The notes below the pieces were generated by a model. That model did not search any database and was not told the origin of the DNA. It saw only the letters and a program-made list of their open reading frames with translations. A DNA stretch of 64,000 bases from Cyanobium sp. NIES-981 (GTDB lineage: Bacteria > Cyanobacteriota > Cyanobacteriia > PCC-6307 > Cyanobiaceae), in NCBI RefSeq assembly GCF_900088535.1, contig NZ_LT578417.1, positions 1,364,001-1,428,000 of the forward strand, written 5' to 3'. The number at the start of each line of letters is the position of its first letter. The stretch's first letter is position 1. The position numbers were made by a program, and so were the translations under genes. Shown piece after piece: positions 1-10,250 of this stretch.

Positions 1-1
1 C

Positions 2-949
2 GCCGTGGTGCCCGACGGCCGCAGCGAGGCCGACAACGTGGAGGTGAAGCGCTGGGGCACGCCGCGCCAGGAGAGCGGCCTGCAGGAGCACTGGCAGATC
101 GCCGAGCGGCTGGGCCTGTTCGACACCGAGCGCTCGGTGCGCATCGCCCAGAGCCGCTTCGTGACCCTGCTCGGCCAGGGCGCCCGCCTCGAGCGGGCCC
201 TGATCAGCTTCATGCTCGATCGGCACCACCGCCGCGGCTACACCGAGGTGATGCCGCCGATCCTGGTGAACAGCGCCAGCCTCACCGCCTCCGGCCAGCT
301 GCCCAAGTTCGCCGAGGAGAGCTTCCGCTGCTCCGGCGACGACCTCTGGCTCACCCCCACCGCCGAGGTGCCGCTCACCTCCCTGCACCGCGACGAGGTG
401 ATCCCCGCCGAGCAGCTGCCCCTCAAGTACTGCGCCTACACCCCCTGTTTCCGCCGCGAGGCCGGCTCCTACGGCCGCGACACCCGCGGCCTGATCCGCC
501 TGCACCAGTTCAACAAGGTGGAGCTCTACTGGTTCTGCCACCCCGACCACTCCGCCGAGGCCCACCAGCAGATCACCGCCGACGCCGAAGCCATCCTCGA
601 GGCCCTCGAACTCCCCTACCGCCGCATCGAGCTCTGCACGGCTGATCTGGGCTTCTCCGCCGCCCGCACCTTTGATCTGGAGGTGTGGCTGCCGGGCGCC
701 GGCGCCTACCGCGAGATCTCCAGCTGCTCGGTGTGCAACGACTTCCAGGCCCGCCGCGCCGCCATCCGCTTCAAGGACGCCGACGCCAGAACCACCCAGC
801 TGGTGCACACCCTCAACGGCAGCGGCCTGGCGGTGGGCCGCACCATGGCCGCCCTGCTCGAGAACGGCCAGCAGGCCAACGGCACGGTGACGCTGCCCGC
901 GGCCCTGGTGCCCTACTTCGGTGCCGCCGAACTGGTGAGCGAGGGCTGA
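2..949 (+). CDS. serS: Serine--tRNA ligase, C-terminal part (cut by window edge)
   Basis: Class II seryl-tRNA synthetase, which charges tRNA-Ser in the cytoplasm. The frame is open to the window edge, so the true start and the N-terminal tRNA-binding coiled-coil arm lie outside; about 315 of the usual ~425 residues are present. Seen here are the linker [11 protein letters not shown], the [10 protein letters not shown] segment, motif 2 ([18 protein letters not shown], then HQFNKVELY) and the C-terminal motif 3 region ([19 protein letters not shown]). The last 37 bases overlap the end of the convergent solute-binding protein gene. Identification is firm from the motif order. Confidence 0.97.
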   Translation, partial: AVVPDGRSEADNVEVKRWGTPRQESGLQEHWQIAERLGLFDTERSVRIAQSRFVTLLGQGARLERALISFMLDRHHRRGYTEVMPPILVNSASLTASGQLPKFAEESFRCSGDDLWLTPTAEVPLTSLHRDEVIPAEQLPLKYCAYTPCFRREAGSYGRDTRGLIRLHQFNKVELYWFCHPDHSAEAHQQITADAEAILEALELPYRRIELCTADLGFSAARTFDLEVWLPGAGAYREISSCSVCNDFQARRAAIRFKDADARTTQLVHTLNGSGLAVGRTMAALLENGQQANGTVTLPAALVPYFGAAELVSEG

Positions 950-1995
950 GCCCCCGGCGTCTGCAGCGCCTCCTGCACCAGCGAGGCATCCACGGCCGGC
1001 CTCGGCACGCCCTCCTCCACCCAGCCCCGGGAGTGATACCGCGACGCCACCAGCTGCAGGTTCCAGGCCAGCAGCCCCTCGGGCTTCAGCATCGGCGGCT
1101 GTTGCACCAGCGGGTGGTACAGCAGGCCCGCCTCGGCCCGCTGGAAGCCGGTGGCGTTGAGGCCGATGGCTTTCCCCATCCAGGTGCGGGCCTGGCGCGG
1201 CTCGGCGGCGGCGGCAGCATGGGCCGCCTGCCACACCCGCAGCAGACGCACCAGCTGCGGCCGGGCCTGCTGCAGGCGGGCAGGATCCACGGCCAGCACC
1301 TTCAGCACCTCCCCAGGGCTGCTGCGGCTGTCCTCCAGCGAGCGGGCCAGGCCCAGCCGCTGCACCGCGTTGCTGTACGGCGGCGCGAGCACGGCGGCGT
1401 CCACCTCCCCCCGGCGCAGGCTGGCCGGCATCGCGGCCATCGGCATGGTCACCAGGCGCACCTGGGCAGGGTCGATGCCCTCCCGCTCCAGGGCACCCAT
1501 CAGCAGATCACGCCCCACGGCAGAGCGGCCCACGGCCACGCGTTTGCCCCGCAGGTCTTGGACGGAATGAATCCAGGGCCGCGCCATCAGCTGATCGGCC
1601 CCGGCCGATTCGCTCAGCACCAGGATCAGCGTGGGGCAGCGCCTGGCCTGCAGGGAGCAGATGGTCAGGGCATCGGCGGTGCTGATCGGCACCAGCCAGT
1701 GCTCCTCCCGCAGGTAGGCAGCCACCACCTCCTGCGTGCCGGGCTGCGGATCCAGCTGCAGCCTCAGGTCGTGGGCGCCGGGAAGGCCGTCGCGCTCGGC
1801 CAGGGCGAAGTAGCGGTCGACGGGGACAGGGCCGATCGGCAGGGTCAGGGCCCCATCCCCCCGCCACGCCTTCACCACACCGGCGGAGGCCAGAGCCGCA
1901 ACCGCCGAGCACAGCAGCCACACCCGCACCCGACCACTCCCCCGGCCACCCCGGAGTGGAGCTTGATCAGCGGGGCGGGGCGGCACGGGTGGCAC
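913..1995 (-). CDS. ABC-type periplasmic solute-binding protein, NMT1/SsuA-like
   Basis: Probably the substrate-binding part of a nitrate/sulfonate/taurine-type ABC importer. The 360-residue product has an N-terminal hydrophobic segment (residues ~24-40, [16 protein letters not shown]) that fits a signal anchor. After it come blocks typical of this fold: [20 protein letters not shown], a [29 protein letters not shown] stretch, and a C-terminal helical region. No permease or ATPase gene lies beside it, so the substrate cannot be inferred. It converges on serS with a 37-base overlap and is divergent from the M50 protease gene. The start is uncertain because the first ~22 residues are low complexity (Pro/Arg/Gly). 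Confidence 0.7.
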   Translation of the reverse strand: MPPVPPRPADQAPLRGGRGSGRVRVWLLCSAVAALASAGVVKAWRGDGALTLPIGPVPVDRYFALAERDGLPGAHDLRLQLDPQPGTQEVVAAYLREEHWLVPISTADALTICSLQARRCPTLILVLSESAGADQLMARPWIHSVQDLRGKRVAVGRSAVGRDLLMGALEREGIDPAQVRLVTMPMAAMPASLRRGEVDAAVLAPPYSNAVQRLGLARSLEDSRSSPGEVLKVLAVDPARLQQARPQLVRLLRVWQAAHAAAAAEPRQARTWMGKAIGLNATGFQRAEAGLLYHPLVQQPPMLKPEGLLAWNLQLVASRYHSRGWVEEGVPRPAVDASLVQEALQTPGAQPSLTSSAAPK

Positions 1996-2136
1996 GGCCG
2001 TGGGGTGGCAGAGGACAACGCCGATCTGCTCACGCTAGGTCGATCCCCTGGCGCCGATGGTGCCCAGCAGCACGACTCCAACGGTGCAGGCCGGTAGCGC
2101 CCACAATGGACACCACACTCCATCGATGCGGGCTGA

Positions 2137-3225
2137 ATGGGCGTTCTTGCGGCACTGGCGATCCTGGCGGGCCTGATCGTGGTGCACGAAGCCGGCCATT
2201 TCTTCGCCGCCACCTGGCAGGGCATCCGGGTGAGCAGCTTCTCGATCGGCTTCGGGCCGGTGCTGCTCGAGCGCCAGCGCCGTGGCGTGCAGTTCGCCCT
2301 GCGGGCCATCCCCCTGGGCGGCTTCGTCGCCTTCCCCGACGACGACGAGGACAGCCCGATCGCCAAGGACGACCCCGACCTGCTCTCCAACCGCCCCCTG
2401 CACCAGCGCGCCCTGGTGATCGCCGCCGGCGTGCTGGCCAACCTGCTGCTGGCCTGGCTGGTGCTGGTGGGCCAGGGCCTGGTGGTGGGCATCCCGGCGG
2501 GCTTCAGCGCCACCCCGGGGGTGCTGGTGTCGGGCGTGCAGCCCGGCCTGCCCGCCGCCGCCGCCGGTCTGCAGCCGGGCGACCGCATCGTGGGCCTGGC
2601 CGGCGAGGAGATCGGCGGCGGCCAGCAGGCGGTGGCCGCCCTGGTGGAGCAGATCAAGGGCTCCCCCGAGCGCACCCTCCCCCTGATCGCCGAGCGCGGC
2701 CAGCAGCGCCTGCAGCTGCGGCTCACCCCCGACGACCTCGCCGGGATCGGGCGGATCGGAGCCCAGCTGCAGCCCAACGGCACCGAGATCTTCCGTCCGG
2801 CCCGCAGCCCCCTGGAGGCCATCCGCCAGGCCAACCGCGACACGTCGCTGCTGCTGCGCCGCACCGCCGGCGGCTTCTTCACCCTGCTCACCCACTTCGG
2901 TGAAACCGCCTCCCAGGTGAGCGGCCCGGTGAAGATCGTGGAGATGGGCGCCTCCCTGGCCCAGCAGGGCGGCGGCAGCCTCTTCCTGTTCACGGCCCTG
3001 ATCTCGATCAACCTGGCGGTGCTCAACGCCCTGCCCCTGCCCCTGCTCGATGGCGGCCAGTTCGTGCTGCTGCTGCTCGAGGGCCTGCGGGGCAAGCCGT
3101 TGCCCCAGCGCTTCCAGATGGCCTTCATGCAGTCGGGCTTCGTGTTCCTGGTGGGCCTCAGCCTGGTGCTGATCGTGAAGGACACCTCCCAGCTGCCGGC
3201 CGTGCAGCAGCTGCTGGGCCACTGA
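2137..3225 (+). CDS. rseP: Membrane zinc metalloprotease, RseP/site-2 protease family
   Basis: Intramembrane protease of peptidase family M50 that cleaves membrane-anchored regulators. The zinc site HEAGH is in the first transmembrane segment (residues ~17-21) and the second motif LDGG (NALPLPLLDGGQF) is near residue 305. Between them lies a PDZ domain at about residues 125-215 (GVQPGLPAAAAGLQPGDRIVGLAGEEI). At least four membrane segments are visible. The length of 362 residues is normal for the cyanobacterial form. It is followed 28 bases later by nth on the same strand. The physiological target in cyanobacteria is not shown by the sequence. Confidence 0.92.
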   Translation: MGVLAALAILAGLIVVHEAGHFFAATWQGIRVSSFSIGFGPVLLERQRRGVQFALRAIPLGGFVAFPDDDEDSPIAKDDPDLLSNRPLHQRALVIAAGVLANLLLAWLVLVGQGLVVGIPAGFSATPGVLVSGVQPGLPAAAAGLQPGDRIVGLAGEEIGGGQQAVAALVEQIKGSPERTLPLIAERGQQRLQLRLTPDDLAGIGRIGAQLQPNGTEIFRPARSPLEAIRQANRDTSLLLRRTAGGFFTLLTHFGETASQVSGPVKIVEMGASLAQQGGGSLFLFTALISINLAVLNALPLPLLDGGQFVLLLLEGLRGKPLPQRFQMAFMQSGFVFLVGLSLVLIVKDTSQLPAVQQLLGH

Positions 3226-3253
3226 TCCCGGCGCGCCGCCCTGCCCCCAGCCC

Positions 3254-3937
3254 ATGCCCCGCCTGCCCACGGCCCGCCAGCGGGCGCCGGTGATCCTCGA
3301 ACGGCTCGGGACCCTCTACCCCGAGGCCACCTGCTCGCTCGACTGGCGCACGCCCTACGAGCTGCTGATCGCCACCATGCTCTCGGCCCAGTGCACCGAC
3401 GAGCGGGTGAACCGGATCACGCCGGCCCTGTTCGAGCGCTTCCCCGATGCCGCCGCGGCCGCCGCCGTGGAGCCGGCCGAGGTGGAGCCCTATGTGAGGT
3501 CGGCCGGCTTCTTCCGCAACAAGGCCAGGAACATCGTGGCCGCCTCCCGGCTGCTGCTGGAGCGCCACGGCGGTGAGGTGCCCCAGACCATGGAGGAGCT
3601 GCTGCAGCTGCCCGGCGTGGCCCGCAAGACCGCCTCGGTGGTGCTGGCCTGGTGCTTCGGCATCAATGCCGGCGTCACGGTGGACACCCACGTGAGCCGC
3701 CTGGCCCAGCGCCTGCGGCTCAGCCGCCACGGCGAGCCGCGCCGCATCGAACCTGACCTGATGAAGCTGGTGCCCCGGGAGCAGTGGCAGACCCTCTCGA
3801 TCCGGCTGATCTTCCACGGCCGTGCCGTGTGCGCCGCCCGCAAGCCCCTCTGCGCCGCCTGCGGCCTCGCCGACCTCTGCCCCAGCGCGCCAGCTCCAGC
3901 CGCGAGGGAGAAGGTGGCGGGGCGGGCCGCAGGGTAG
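3254..3937 (+). CDS. nth: Endonuclease III (DNA glycosylase/AP lyase)
   Basis: Base excision repair enzyme that removes oxidised pyrimidines. The helix-hairpin-helix LPGVARKTASVV (residues ~120-131) carries the catalytic lysine, and VDTHVSRLAQRL (~143-154) carries the catalytic aspartate. The C terminus has the four cysteines of the 4Fe-4S cluster (C..C..C.....C in VCAARKPLCAACGLADLC). The 227-residue length is a little above the bacterial norm because of an Ala/Arg-rich tail. It lies between rseP and rpsN on the same strand. Confidence 0.95.
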   Translation: MPRLPTARQRAPVILERLGTLYPEATCSLDWRTPYELLIATMLSAQCTDERVNRITPALFERFPDAAAAAAVEPAEVEPYVRSAGFFRNKARNIVAASRLLLERHGGEVPQTMEELLQLPGVARKTASVVLAWCFGINAGVTVDTHVSRLAQRLRLSRHGEPRRIEPDLMKLVPREQWQTLSIRLIFHGRAVCAARKPLCAACGLADLCPSAPAPAAREKVAGRAAG

Positions 3938-3973
3938 GCTCAGAAATCCGTTACCGACCGCACTCCAGCCCGC

Positions 3974-4276
3974 ATGGCGAAGAAGTCGATGATTGCGCGC
4001 GATGTGAAGCGCAAGAAGATGGTGGACCGCTTCGCCGCCAAGCGCGCTGCCCTCAAGGCCGCCTTCGAGGCCACCGCCGATCCGATGGAGCGGCTGGAGA
4101 TCCACCGCAAGATCCAGTCGCTGCCCCGCAACAGCGCCCCCACCCGGGTGCGCAACCGCTGCTGGGCCACCGGCAAGCCCCGCGGTGTGTACCGCGATTT
4201 CGGCCTCTGCCGCAACCAGCTGCGCGAGCGGGCCCACAAGGGTGAGCTGCCCGGCGTGGTCAAGTCGTCCTGGTGA
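3974..4276 (+). CDS. rpsN: 30S ribosomal protein S14
   Basis: Small-subunit protein of the 3' head domain of 16S rRNA. The product has 100 residues, starts [15 protein letters not shown] and ends with the conserved block [24 protein letters not shown]. This is the long zinc-free S14 type because it lacks the CxxC pairs of short S14. A strong intrinsic terminator follows 28 bases after the stop codon. Its place just before pnp agrees with picocyanobacterial gene order as I recall it. Confidence 0.98.
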   Translation: MAKKSMIARDVKRKKMVDRFAAKRAALKAAFEATADPMERLEIHRKIQSLPRNSAPTRVRNRCWATGKPRGVYRDFGLCRNQLRERAHKGELPGVVKSSW

Positions 4277-4304
4277 TCGCGGGCTCGCCCGCCTGAGCCT
4301 TCCG

Positions 4305-4331
4305 AGGGCGCCTGCGGGCGCCCTTTGTTGT
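4305..4331 (+). terminator. Rho-independent terminator after rpsN
   Basis: A perfect 8-bp stem, AGGGCGCC paired with GGCGCCCT, closes a TGCG loop and is followed by TTGTTGT. Its position directly downstream of rpsN and before the pnp leader suggests that rpsN and pnp are separate transcripts. Confidence 0.85.
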
Positions 4332-4433
4332 AGCTGGCACCTGGGCCGCCGAGGCTTAGAAAAATGCAGGGGTTCCGCCGGCCGCCGGGGGCAAAATGCG
4401 AGAATGCCCCTTGACAAAGAGAGATAAGGCCCA

Positions 4434-6560
4434 GTGCAAGGACAAACTCAGTCGATCTCCTTCGATGGTCGGGAGATCCGGCTGACCACAGGTCGGTTCG
4501 CTCCCCAGGCGGGGGGCTCGGTGATGGTGGAGTGCGGTGACACCGCGGTGCTGGTCACCGCCACCCGCTCCGGCGGCCGCGAAGGCATCGACTTCCTCCC
4601 CCTCATCTGCGACTACGAGGAGCGGCTCTACGCCGCCGGCCGCATCCCCGGCAGCTTCATGCGGCGCGAAAGCCGCCCCCCCGAGCGCGCCACCCTGATC
4701 GCCCGCCTGATCGACCGCCCGATGCGGCCGCTCTTCCCGGCCTGGATGCGCGACGACCTGCAGATCGTGGCCACCTGCCTCTCGCTCGATGAGCGGGTGC
4801 CGCCCGATGTGCTCGCCGTGACCGGCGCCTCGATGGCCACCCTGCTGGCCAGGATCCCCTTCCACGGCCCCATGGCCGCCGTGCGGGTGGGCCTGCTGGG
4901 CGACGACTTCGTGCTCAACCCCAGCTACCGCGAGATCGAGCGCTCCGACCTCGACCTGGTGGTGGCCGGCACCCCCCAGGGCGTGATCATGGTGGAAGCG
5001 GGCGCCAACCAGCTGCCCGAACAGGATGTGATCGAGGGCATCGACTTCGGCTACGAAGCCGTGGGCGAGCTGATCAAGGCCCAGCAGAACCTGCTCAAGG
5101 ATCTGGGCATCGAACAGGTGTTCCCCGACGAGCGCAGCGACGACCCCACCCTGCCCGCCTTCCTGGAGAAGGAATGCAGCGCCGCGATCGGTGAGGTGCT
5201 GCAGCAGTTCAGCCTCACCAAGGCCGAGCGCGATGCGAAGCTCGATGCCATCAAGGCCGAGGTGGGCGAGAAGATCGCCGCCCTCGCCGACGACGACCCG
5301 GTGCGCGCCGCGGCCGCCGGCAAGGCTTTCGGCAACAGCTACAAGGGCCTCACCAAGAAGCTGATGCGCGCCCAGATCGTGGGCGAGGGCAAGCGGGTGG
5401 ATGGCCGCAGCCTCGATGAGGTGCGCCCGATCCAGGCCGCCGCCGGCGTGCTGCCCAAGCGGGTGCATGGCTCCGCCCTGTTCCAGCGCGGGCTCACCCA
5501 GGTGCTCTCCTGCGCCACCCTCGGCACCCCGAGCGATGCCCAGGAGATGGACGACCTCAACCCGTCCACCGAGAAGACCTACCTGCACCACTACAACTTC
5601 CCGCCCTACTCCACCGGCGAGACCAAGCCGATGCGCTCCCCCGGCCGCCGCGAGATCGGCCACGGCGCCCTGGCCGAGCGGGCCCTCATTCCCGTGCTGC
5701 CCACCAAGGAATCCTTCCCCTACGTGCTGCGGGTGGTGTCGGAGTGCCTCAGCTCCAACGGCTCCACCTCGATGGGCTCGGTGTGCGGCAGCACCCTGGC
5801 CCTGATGGATGCCGGCGTGCCCCTCAAGGCGCCGGTGAGCGGCGCCGCCATGGGCCTGATCAAGGAGGGCGAGGAGGTGCGCATCCTCACCGACATCCAG
5901 GGCATCGAGGACTTCCTCGGCGACATGGACTTCAAGGTGGCCGGCACCGAGAAGGGCATCACCGCCCTGCAGATGGACATGAAGATCACGGGTCTGGCGG
6001 TGGGCACCGTGGCCGAGGCCGTGAACCAGGCCCGCCCCGCCCGGCTGCACATTCTCGAGAAGATGCTCGAGGCGATCGACAAGCCCCGCGACACCCTCAG
6101 CCCCCACGCGCCGCGCCTGCTCAGCTTCCGCATCGATCCTGAGCTGATCGGCACCGTGATCGGTCCCGGCGGCCGCACGATCAAGGGCATCACCGAGCGC
6201 ACCAACACCAAGATTGACATCGAGGACGGCGGCATCGTGACGATCGCCAGCCACGACGGTGCCGCGGCCGAGGAGGCCCAGCGCATCATCGAGGGCCTCA
6301 CCCGGCGGGTGTCCGAGGGCGAGGTGTTCACCGGTGGCGTCACCCGCGTGATCCCGATCGGCGCCTTCGTGGAGATCCTCCCCGGCAAGGAGGGGATGAT
6401 CCACATCTCCCAGCTCTCGGAAGCCCGAGTGGAGAAGGTGGAGGACGTGGTGAACGTGGGCGATCAGGTGACGGTGCGGGTGCGGGAGATCGACAACCGC
6501 GGCCGCATCAACCTCACCCTGCGCGGCGTGCCCCAGGCCGATTCCCCCGTGCCGGTCTGA
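4434..6560 (+). CDS. pnp: Polyribonucleotide nucleotidyltransferase (PNPase)
   Basis: Phosphorolytic 3'-5' exoribonuclease of RNA turnover. The 708 residues show the usual order: RNase PH domain 1 (~10-140), alpha-helical domain, RNase PH domain 2 (~320-540, with [17 protein letters not shown] and [21 protein letters not shown]), KH domain (~555-620, with the GxxG loop in [13 protein letters not shown]) and S1 domain (~625-695, with [20 protein letters not shown]). The start chosen is GTG, preceded by an AGAGAGATAAGG leader. Expression in other bacteria is autoregulated at the leader; nothing here proves this. Confidence 0.98.
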   Translation: MQGQTQSISFDGREIRLTTGRFAPQAGGSVMVECGDTAVLVTATRSGGREGIDFLPLICDYEERLYAAGRIPGSFMRRESRPPERATLIARLIDRPMRPLFPAWMRDDLQIVATCLSLDERVPPDVLAVTGASMATLLARIPFHGPMAAVRVGLLGDDFVLNPSYREIERSDLDLVVAGTPQGVIMVEAGANQLPEQDVIEGIDFGYEAVGELIKAQQNLLKDLGIEQVFPDERSDDPTLPAFLEKECSAAIGEVLQQFSLTKAERDAKLDAIKAEVGEKIAALADDDPVRAAAAGKAFGNSYKGLTKKLMRAQIVGEGKRVDGRSLDEVRPIQAAAGVLPKRVHGSALFQRGLTQVLSCATLGTPSDAQEMDDLNPSTEKTYLHHYNFPPYSTGETKPMRSPGRREIGHGALAERALIPVLPTKESFPYVLRVVSECLSSNGSTSMGSVCGSTLALMDAGVPLKAPVSGAAMGLIKEGEEVRILTDIQGIEDFLGDMDFKVAGTEKGITALQMDMKITGLAVGTVAEAVNQARPARLHILEKMLEAIDKPRDTLSPHAPRLLSFRIDPELIGTVIGPGGRTIKGITERTNTKIDIEDGGIVTIASHDGAAAEEAQRIIEGLTRRVSEGEVFTGGVTRVIPIGAFVEILPGKEGMIHISQLSEARVEKVEDVVNVGDQVTVRVREIDNRGRINLTLRGVPQADSPVPV

Positions 6561-6566
6561 ATCGGC

Positions 6567-8009
6567 TCAGAAGAACAGCAGGCAGGTGCTGCCGGGGGTG
6601 GCCACAGCCGGCGACGGCTGGAAACCCACCCCTCCCGGCACCACCGCCGACACCAGGATCAGCAGCACGCCGATCAGGGCGATCAGCCGGTAGCGCGCCG
6701 GCGGCAGCGCGAAGCGGGCCAGCACAGGCGACAGCCTGGACGGCACGGGCCAGCCGTCCAGGGCCCCATCGGGCAGCAGCGAGGGCAGCAGCACCAGCAG
6801 CAGCGCCAACGCCAGCGGCCGCAGCCAGATGTCATCCACCAGCTGGTAGGCGAACAGGGCCACCAGCAGCGGTGCCGCCATGGCGTTGTGGCGGAAGCCG
6901 CTCCAGCGCTTCGGCACGAACCCGGTGGCCAGCAGCAGGGCACAGCCCGTGCCCAGGATCCCCAGCCAGTAGAGCAGGGCCAGCGGCAGGTTGTGGGGCC
7001 CGCAGAGGCCGGCGCCGGCCGGCACCGCCTGGATCCCCACGCCCCAGAGCGGCGAGGCCAGCAGGGCCCGGCCGTACACCAGCCAGTTGGACAGCCGCAT
7101 CGACGGCTCACTGCCCCCTTCCAGCAGCTCGGCGCTGTTGCGTTGCAATGCTTCGGAGAAGAAGCTGCCACCACTGAGGGCCAGGGTGAGCACGGTGGCC
7201 CCCAGGGCCGCGCCCAGCAGCAGCAGCAGCCCCGTGCCGTACAGCCGGCGCCGCTCCCCGCCGCTGCGCCAGGCCTGCCATCCCACCATCACGGTGCCCA
7301 GGACGCTGGCCAGCGCGGCGCCATCCCCCTGGCTCAGGCCGATCTGCAGCAGGCACACCAGCGGCACCGCCCCGCAGATCGGCCACCAGAACCCACGCCA
7401 GCGGCGGATGGTGCCGCTCTGCAGCTGCTGGAGCAGGGGCAGGAACGTCCACAGCAGCAGCACCGCCATCTGGTTGGCCCAGCGGGCATTGAGGTGCAGG
7501 TAGGGCAGGCTGAACACGCCGCCCTCCGGTGTCAGGCGGTTCACCCAGGTGTGCACGGGCAGCCCGTACAGCCGCGCCACCAGGCTGAGCCCCACATCCA
7601 TGCCCACCAGCACCACGGCGAAGAGGGCGAGCAGCCGGGCCGTATCGGCCCGGTGCTGGCGCCAGGCCGGCTGCAGCAGCGGCAGCAGCCCGAACTGGAG
7701 CAGGGCCAGCCCCAGAAAACCGAGCGAGATCCAGGGCACCGGGCCCACCGCGCCGCCCACCAGGGCCACGGCCGCCAGGCCGAGCAGGCCAAGGCCATAC
7801 CAGCCGCTGATCGCGGGCGCCTCGAAGAAACTGCGCGGCTGGCGGCGGAAGCACCAGAGCAGCAGCCCGAGCGCGGGCAGCAGCTCGGCCAGTCGCTGGG
7901 ACTGGAACTTCAGCAGCGGGTAGCCCTCGCTGAGGGTCAGCAGGATGGCCAGCAGCAGAGCCGCCAGATACCAGCGCAGTGGATTGCGCCGCTCCGCCGC
8001 AGGAATCAC
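6567..8009 (-). CDS. Polytopic membrane protein, O-antigen ligase/polymerase (Wzy_C) family
   Basis: The 480-residue protein has roughly 11-12 hydrophobic segments over its whole length. The O-antigen ligase/polymerase signature is visible at about residues 300-345: RLSNWLVYGRALLASPLWGVG followed by GPHNLPLALLYWLGILG, i.e. the Arg, GxG and His-Asn positions of the Wzy_C domain. The family joins glycan chains at the periplasmic face; the glycan here is unknown and no glycan genes lie beside it. The start is GTG. The stop lies six bases from the convergent pnp stop. Confidence 0.72.
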   Translation of the reverse strand: MIPAAERRNPLRWYLAALLLAILLTLSEGYPLLKFQSQRLAELLPALGLLLWCFRRQPRSFFEAPAISGWYGLGLLGLAAVALVGGAVGPVPWISLGFLGLALLQFGLLPLLQPAWRQHRADTARLLALFAVVLVGMDVGLSLVARLYGLPVHTWVNRLTPEGGVFSLPYLHLNARWANQMAVLLLWTFLPLLQQLQSGTIRRWRGFWWPICGAVPLVCLLQIGLSQGDGAALASVLGTVMVGWQAWRSGGERRRLYGTGLLLLLGAALGATVLTLALSGGSFFSEALQRNSAELLEGGSEPSMRLSNWLVYGRALLASPLWGVGIQAVPAGAGLCGPHNLPLALLYWLGILGTGCALLLATGFVPKRWSGFRHNAMAAPLLVALFAYQLVDDIWLRPLALALLLVLLPSLLPDGALDGWPVPSRLSPVLARFALPPARYRLIALIGVLLILVSAVVPGGVGFQPSPAVATPGSTCLLFF

Positions 8010-8109
8010 CCCGGTGCCCCAACTGGCCGGACGGTAGCGGTGGTCACGGGAAAGACCAGAGGCCCCGGCCTTAGCCAGGGGACCGAGACGGCACCGCTAC
8101 ACGGCACAC

Positions 8110-9036
8110 CTACACGGCAAAGCCGGGGTCGATGCGGGCCATCGCCGCCGCCGCCCGCTCACACAGTTCGCCATGGGCCAGGCCATGGCTGGCGATCAGG
8201 CAGCCCGCCTGGCGCACGTCGCCGCTGTTGTAGGTGAGGGGGGCGCCGTCGGCATGGCTGAAGGCACCGCCGGCGGCCCGCAGCACCGCCTCGGGGGCGG
8301 CCATGTCCCAGTCCTTCGGGGCGCTGCGGCCGGAGAGCGACACGTAGAGGTCGGTTTCGCCGCGCAGGATCGTGGCCACCTTGCCGCCCACGCTGCCGAT
8401 CGCCTTGGTGTCGCCCAGCTGCAGGGCCTCCAGCAGCTGCTCCAGCCGCTGGTCGCGGTGGTTGCGGCTGGCCACCAGCACCAGCTCACCGAGGCGGGAG
8501 CGGCTGGAGAAGCGGGCCGGGCTGCGCTCGCCGCCGCGGTTCTCGCACCAGGCCTCACCGCCGTCATCCCCCACCACGCCGATCCAGAGCTCCTCCATCT
8601 CCGGGAGCAGCACCACCCCCAGCACCGGCGTTCCGCCGCGCACCAGGGCCAGATGCACCGCGTACTCGCCGGTGCCCTGCAGGAAGTCCTTGGTGCCATC
8701 GAGGGGATCGAGGATCCACAGCCACTCCGCCGCCAGCGGCTGGCCCTCCACCAGCTGCTCCCGCGCCGTCTCCTCACTGAGCAGGGTCCAGTCGGCCGCC
8801 GGGAAGGCCGCCTCCAGGCCATCGAGCAGCCAGCGGTTCACGGCCAGATCCGCCGCGCTCACCGGTCCCTCGCCGCCGGCGTCCACGCTCAGGGCGGCGG
8901 GGAAGCCGTAGGGGGGCTGCTCGCCCCGGGCGTAGGCCCGCAGGATGTCGGCAGCACCCCAGCTCAGGCGCCGCAGCTCGGCCAGCAGCGTGTCGAGCGC
9001 GATCCCCGAAGGCAGAGTGAGGCTGGCCGGCATCAT
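8110..9036 (-). CDS. cysQ: 3'(2'),5'-bisphosphate nucleotidase / inositol-phosphatase family
   Basis: Magnesium-dependent phosphatase that hydrolyses PAP, the by-product of sulfate activation; inositol monophosphatase activity is an alternative in this family. The metal-binding motifs are present: SEET (~93), DPLDGTKDF (~118-126) and the C-terminal WDMAAPEAVLRAAGG (~250-264). The start is one of two consecutive ATG codons at the rsmI-side boundary, giving 308 residues. The frame remains open upstream across rsmI, but that extension is antisense to rsmI and has no family similarity. It is divergent from rsmI with a very short shared promoter region. Confidence 0.9.
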   Translation of the reverse strand: MMPASLTLPSGIALDTLLAELRRLSWGAADILRAYARGEQPPYGFPAALSVDAGGEGPVSAADLAVNRWLLDGLEAAFPAADWTLLSEETAREQLVEGQPLAAEWLWILDPLDGTKDFLQGTGEYAVHLALVRGGTPVLGVVLLPEMEELWIGVVGDDGGEAWCENRGGERSPARFSSRSRLGELVLVASRNHRDQRLEQLLEALQLGDTKAIGSVGGKVATILRGETDLYVSLSGRSAPKDWDMAAPEAVLRAAGGAFSHADGAPLTYNSGDVRQAGCLIASHGLAHGELCERAAAAMARIDPGFAV

Positions 9037-9072
9037 GCTGAAGCTGCAGACCGCATTGTGCAGCAGCAAACT

Positions 9073-9978
9073 GTGCAGGAGCAGATCGTCCAGCAGCAGG
9101 TCTTGCAGCAGCCCCTGAGCCAGCAGCCCGAACCGGCCCCCGGGGTGCTCTATCTGGTGGGCACACCGATCGGCCACCTCGGCGACCTTTCGCCCCGGGC
9201 CCGCCAGGTGCTGGCCGGCGTGCAGCGCGTGGCCTGCGAGGACACCCGCCGCAGCGGCCTGCTGCTGCACCAGCTCGGCCTGCGCAGCCGCGAGCAGGGG
9301 CCGCGGCTGGTGTCGTTCCACCAGCACAACCAGATCTCCCGCATCCCCGAACTGCTGCAGGCCCTGCGGGATGGGGAGGCGGTGGCGGTGATCAGCGATG
9401 CCGGCCTGCCCGGCATCTCCGACCCCGGCGAGGCCCTGGTGGCCGCCGCCCGCGGCGAAGGCCTGCCGGTGATCTGCGTGCCGGGGCCCAGCGCCGTGAC
9501 CACGGCGCTGGTGAGCAGCGGCCTGCCCTGCGGCCGCTTCTGCTTCGAGGGGTTCCTGCCGGCCAAGGCGCCGCAGCGGCGCCGCAGGCTGCAGGAGCTC
9601 GCCGGCGAGGAGCGCACCCTGGTGCTGTTCGAGGCCCCGCACCGGCTGCTGGATCTGCTCGAAGACCTGCTGGCCGTGCTCGGCGACCGGCCGCTGCGGG
9701 TGGCGCGCGAGCTCACCAAGCGCCACGAGGAGCAGGTGGGCCCCAGCGTGCGTGCCGCCCTGGAGCACTTCCGCCGCACGGCGCCCCAGGGGGAATGCAC
9801 CCTGGTGCTGGGGGGCGCCCCACCGGCCGCCCCTGCCGCCTGGGATGACGAGGCCCTGCGCGGACAGCTGCAGGCGTTGATGGCCGGCGGCCTCAGCGGC
9901 CGGGATGCGGCCCGCAGCCTCTCCGAGAGCAGCGGCCACAGCCGCCGGGATCTCTACGCCCTGCTGCATCGCCCCTGA
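9073..9978 (+). CDS. rsmI: 16S rRNA (cytidine1402-2'-O)-methyltransferase
   Basis: SAM-dependent ribose methyltransferase acting on C1402 in the decoding centre of 16S rRNA. The tetrapyrrole-methylase-type fold is clear: GVLYLVGTPIGHLGDLSPRA near the start, CEDTRRSG, the SAM loop VISDAGLPGISDPG, VPGPSAVTTAL, and a C-terminal HTH-like tail (LSESSGHSRRDLYALL). The start is uncertain. In-frame candidates are GTG 9058, GTG 9073, TTG 9103 and GTG 9145, none with a convincing Shine-Dalgarno. The first residues before GVLYLV are almost all Gln and Val, encoded by CAG repeats. Confidence 0.93.
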   Translation: MQEQIVQQQVLQQPLSQQPEPAPGVLYLVGTPIGHLGDLSPRARQVLAGVQRVACEDTRRSGLLLHQLGLRSREQGPRLVSFHQHNQISRIPELLQALRDGEAVAVISDAGLPGISDPGEALVAAARGEGLPVICVPGPSAVTTALVSSGLPCGRFCFEGFLPAKAPQRRRRLQELAGEERTLVLFEAPHRLLDLLEDLLAVLGDRPLRVARELTKRHEEQVGPSVRAALEHFRRTAPQGECTLVLGGAPPAAPAAWDDEALRGQLQALMAGGLSGRDAARSLSESSGHSRRDLYALLHRP

Positions 9979-10016
9979 GCGACCAGGCAGACTCCTGCCA
10001 TGCCGCCCCCGCCTCG

Positions 10017-10250
10017 ATGCTGCTGCGTCTGCGTCTGGTGCTCAGCAGCCTGGCGGGGGCCAGCCTGCTGCTGCTGCTGCTCTGCCTCGGGGCCCAGAAC
10101 CTGGACCAGCGCCCCCGGCTGTGGCTGGGCCGGGGCAGCACCGCCCCCCTGCCGGCGGGCTTTCTGGTGGGGGTGGCCCTGGTGGCCGGGGTGATCAGCG
10201 GCGGCTGCTCGGCGGCCCTGCTGCTGCCGGTGCGCCGGCCGGAGTCCTAG
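10017..10250 (+). CDS. Small two-TM membrane protein, LapA/DUF1049-like
   Basis: A 77-residue protein with two hydrophobic segments (about residues 8-25 and 48-70) around a short loop. The sequence LCLGAQNLDQRPRLWLG plus LPAGFLVGVALVAGVISGG resembles the LapA/DUF1049 family of small membrane proteins. Its stop codon overlaps the stop codon of the convergent HTH gene: both TAG codons are read from the palindrome CTAG. Function in cyanobacteria is unknown to me. Confidence 0.65.
   Translation: MLLRLRLVLSSLAGASLLLLLLCLGAQNLDQRPRLWLGRGSTAPLPAGFLVGVALVAGVISGGCSAALLLPVRRPES

Noticed and set aside
685-8237. Long open frames opposite or out of frame with serS, rseP, nth, pnp and the ligase-like gene (for example 685-2097, 2035-3270, 3158-4417, 4356-6404, 6888-8237)
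   Set aside because: They overlap firmly identified genes, have Arg/Ala/Gly/His-rich low-complexity translations and show no family motifs. High GC content removes stop codons.
9037-9969. N-terminal extension of cysQ through the rsmI gene
   Set aside because: The extension is antisense to rsmI; the CysQ family start fits the ATG at 9036 or 9033.
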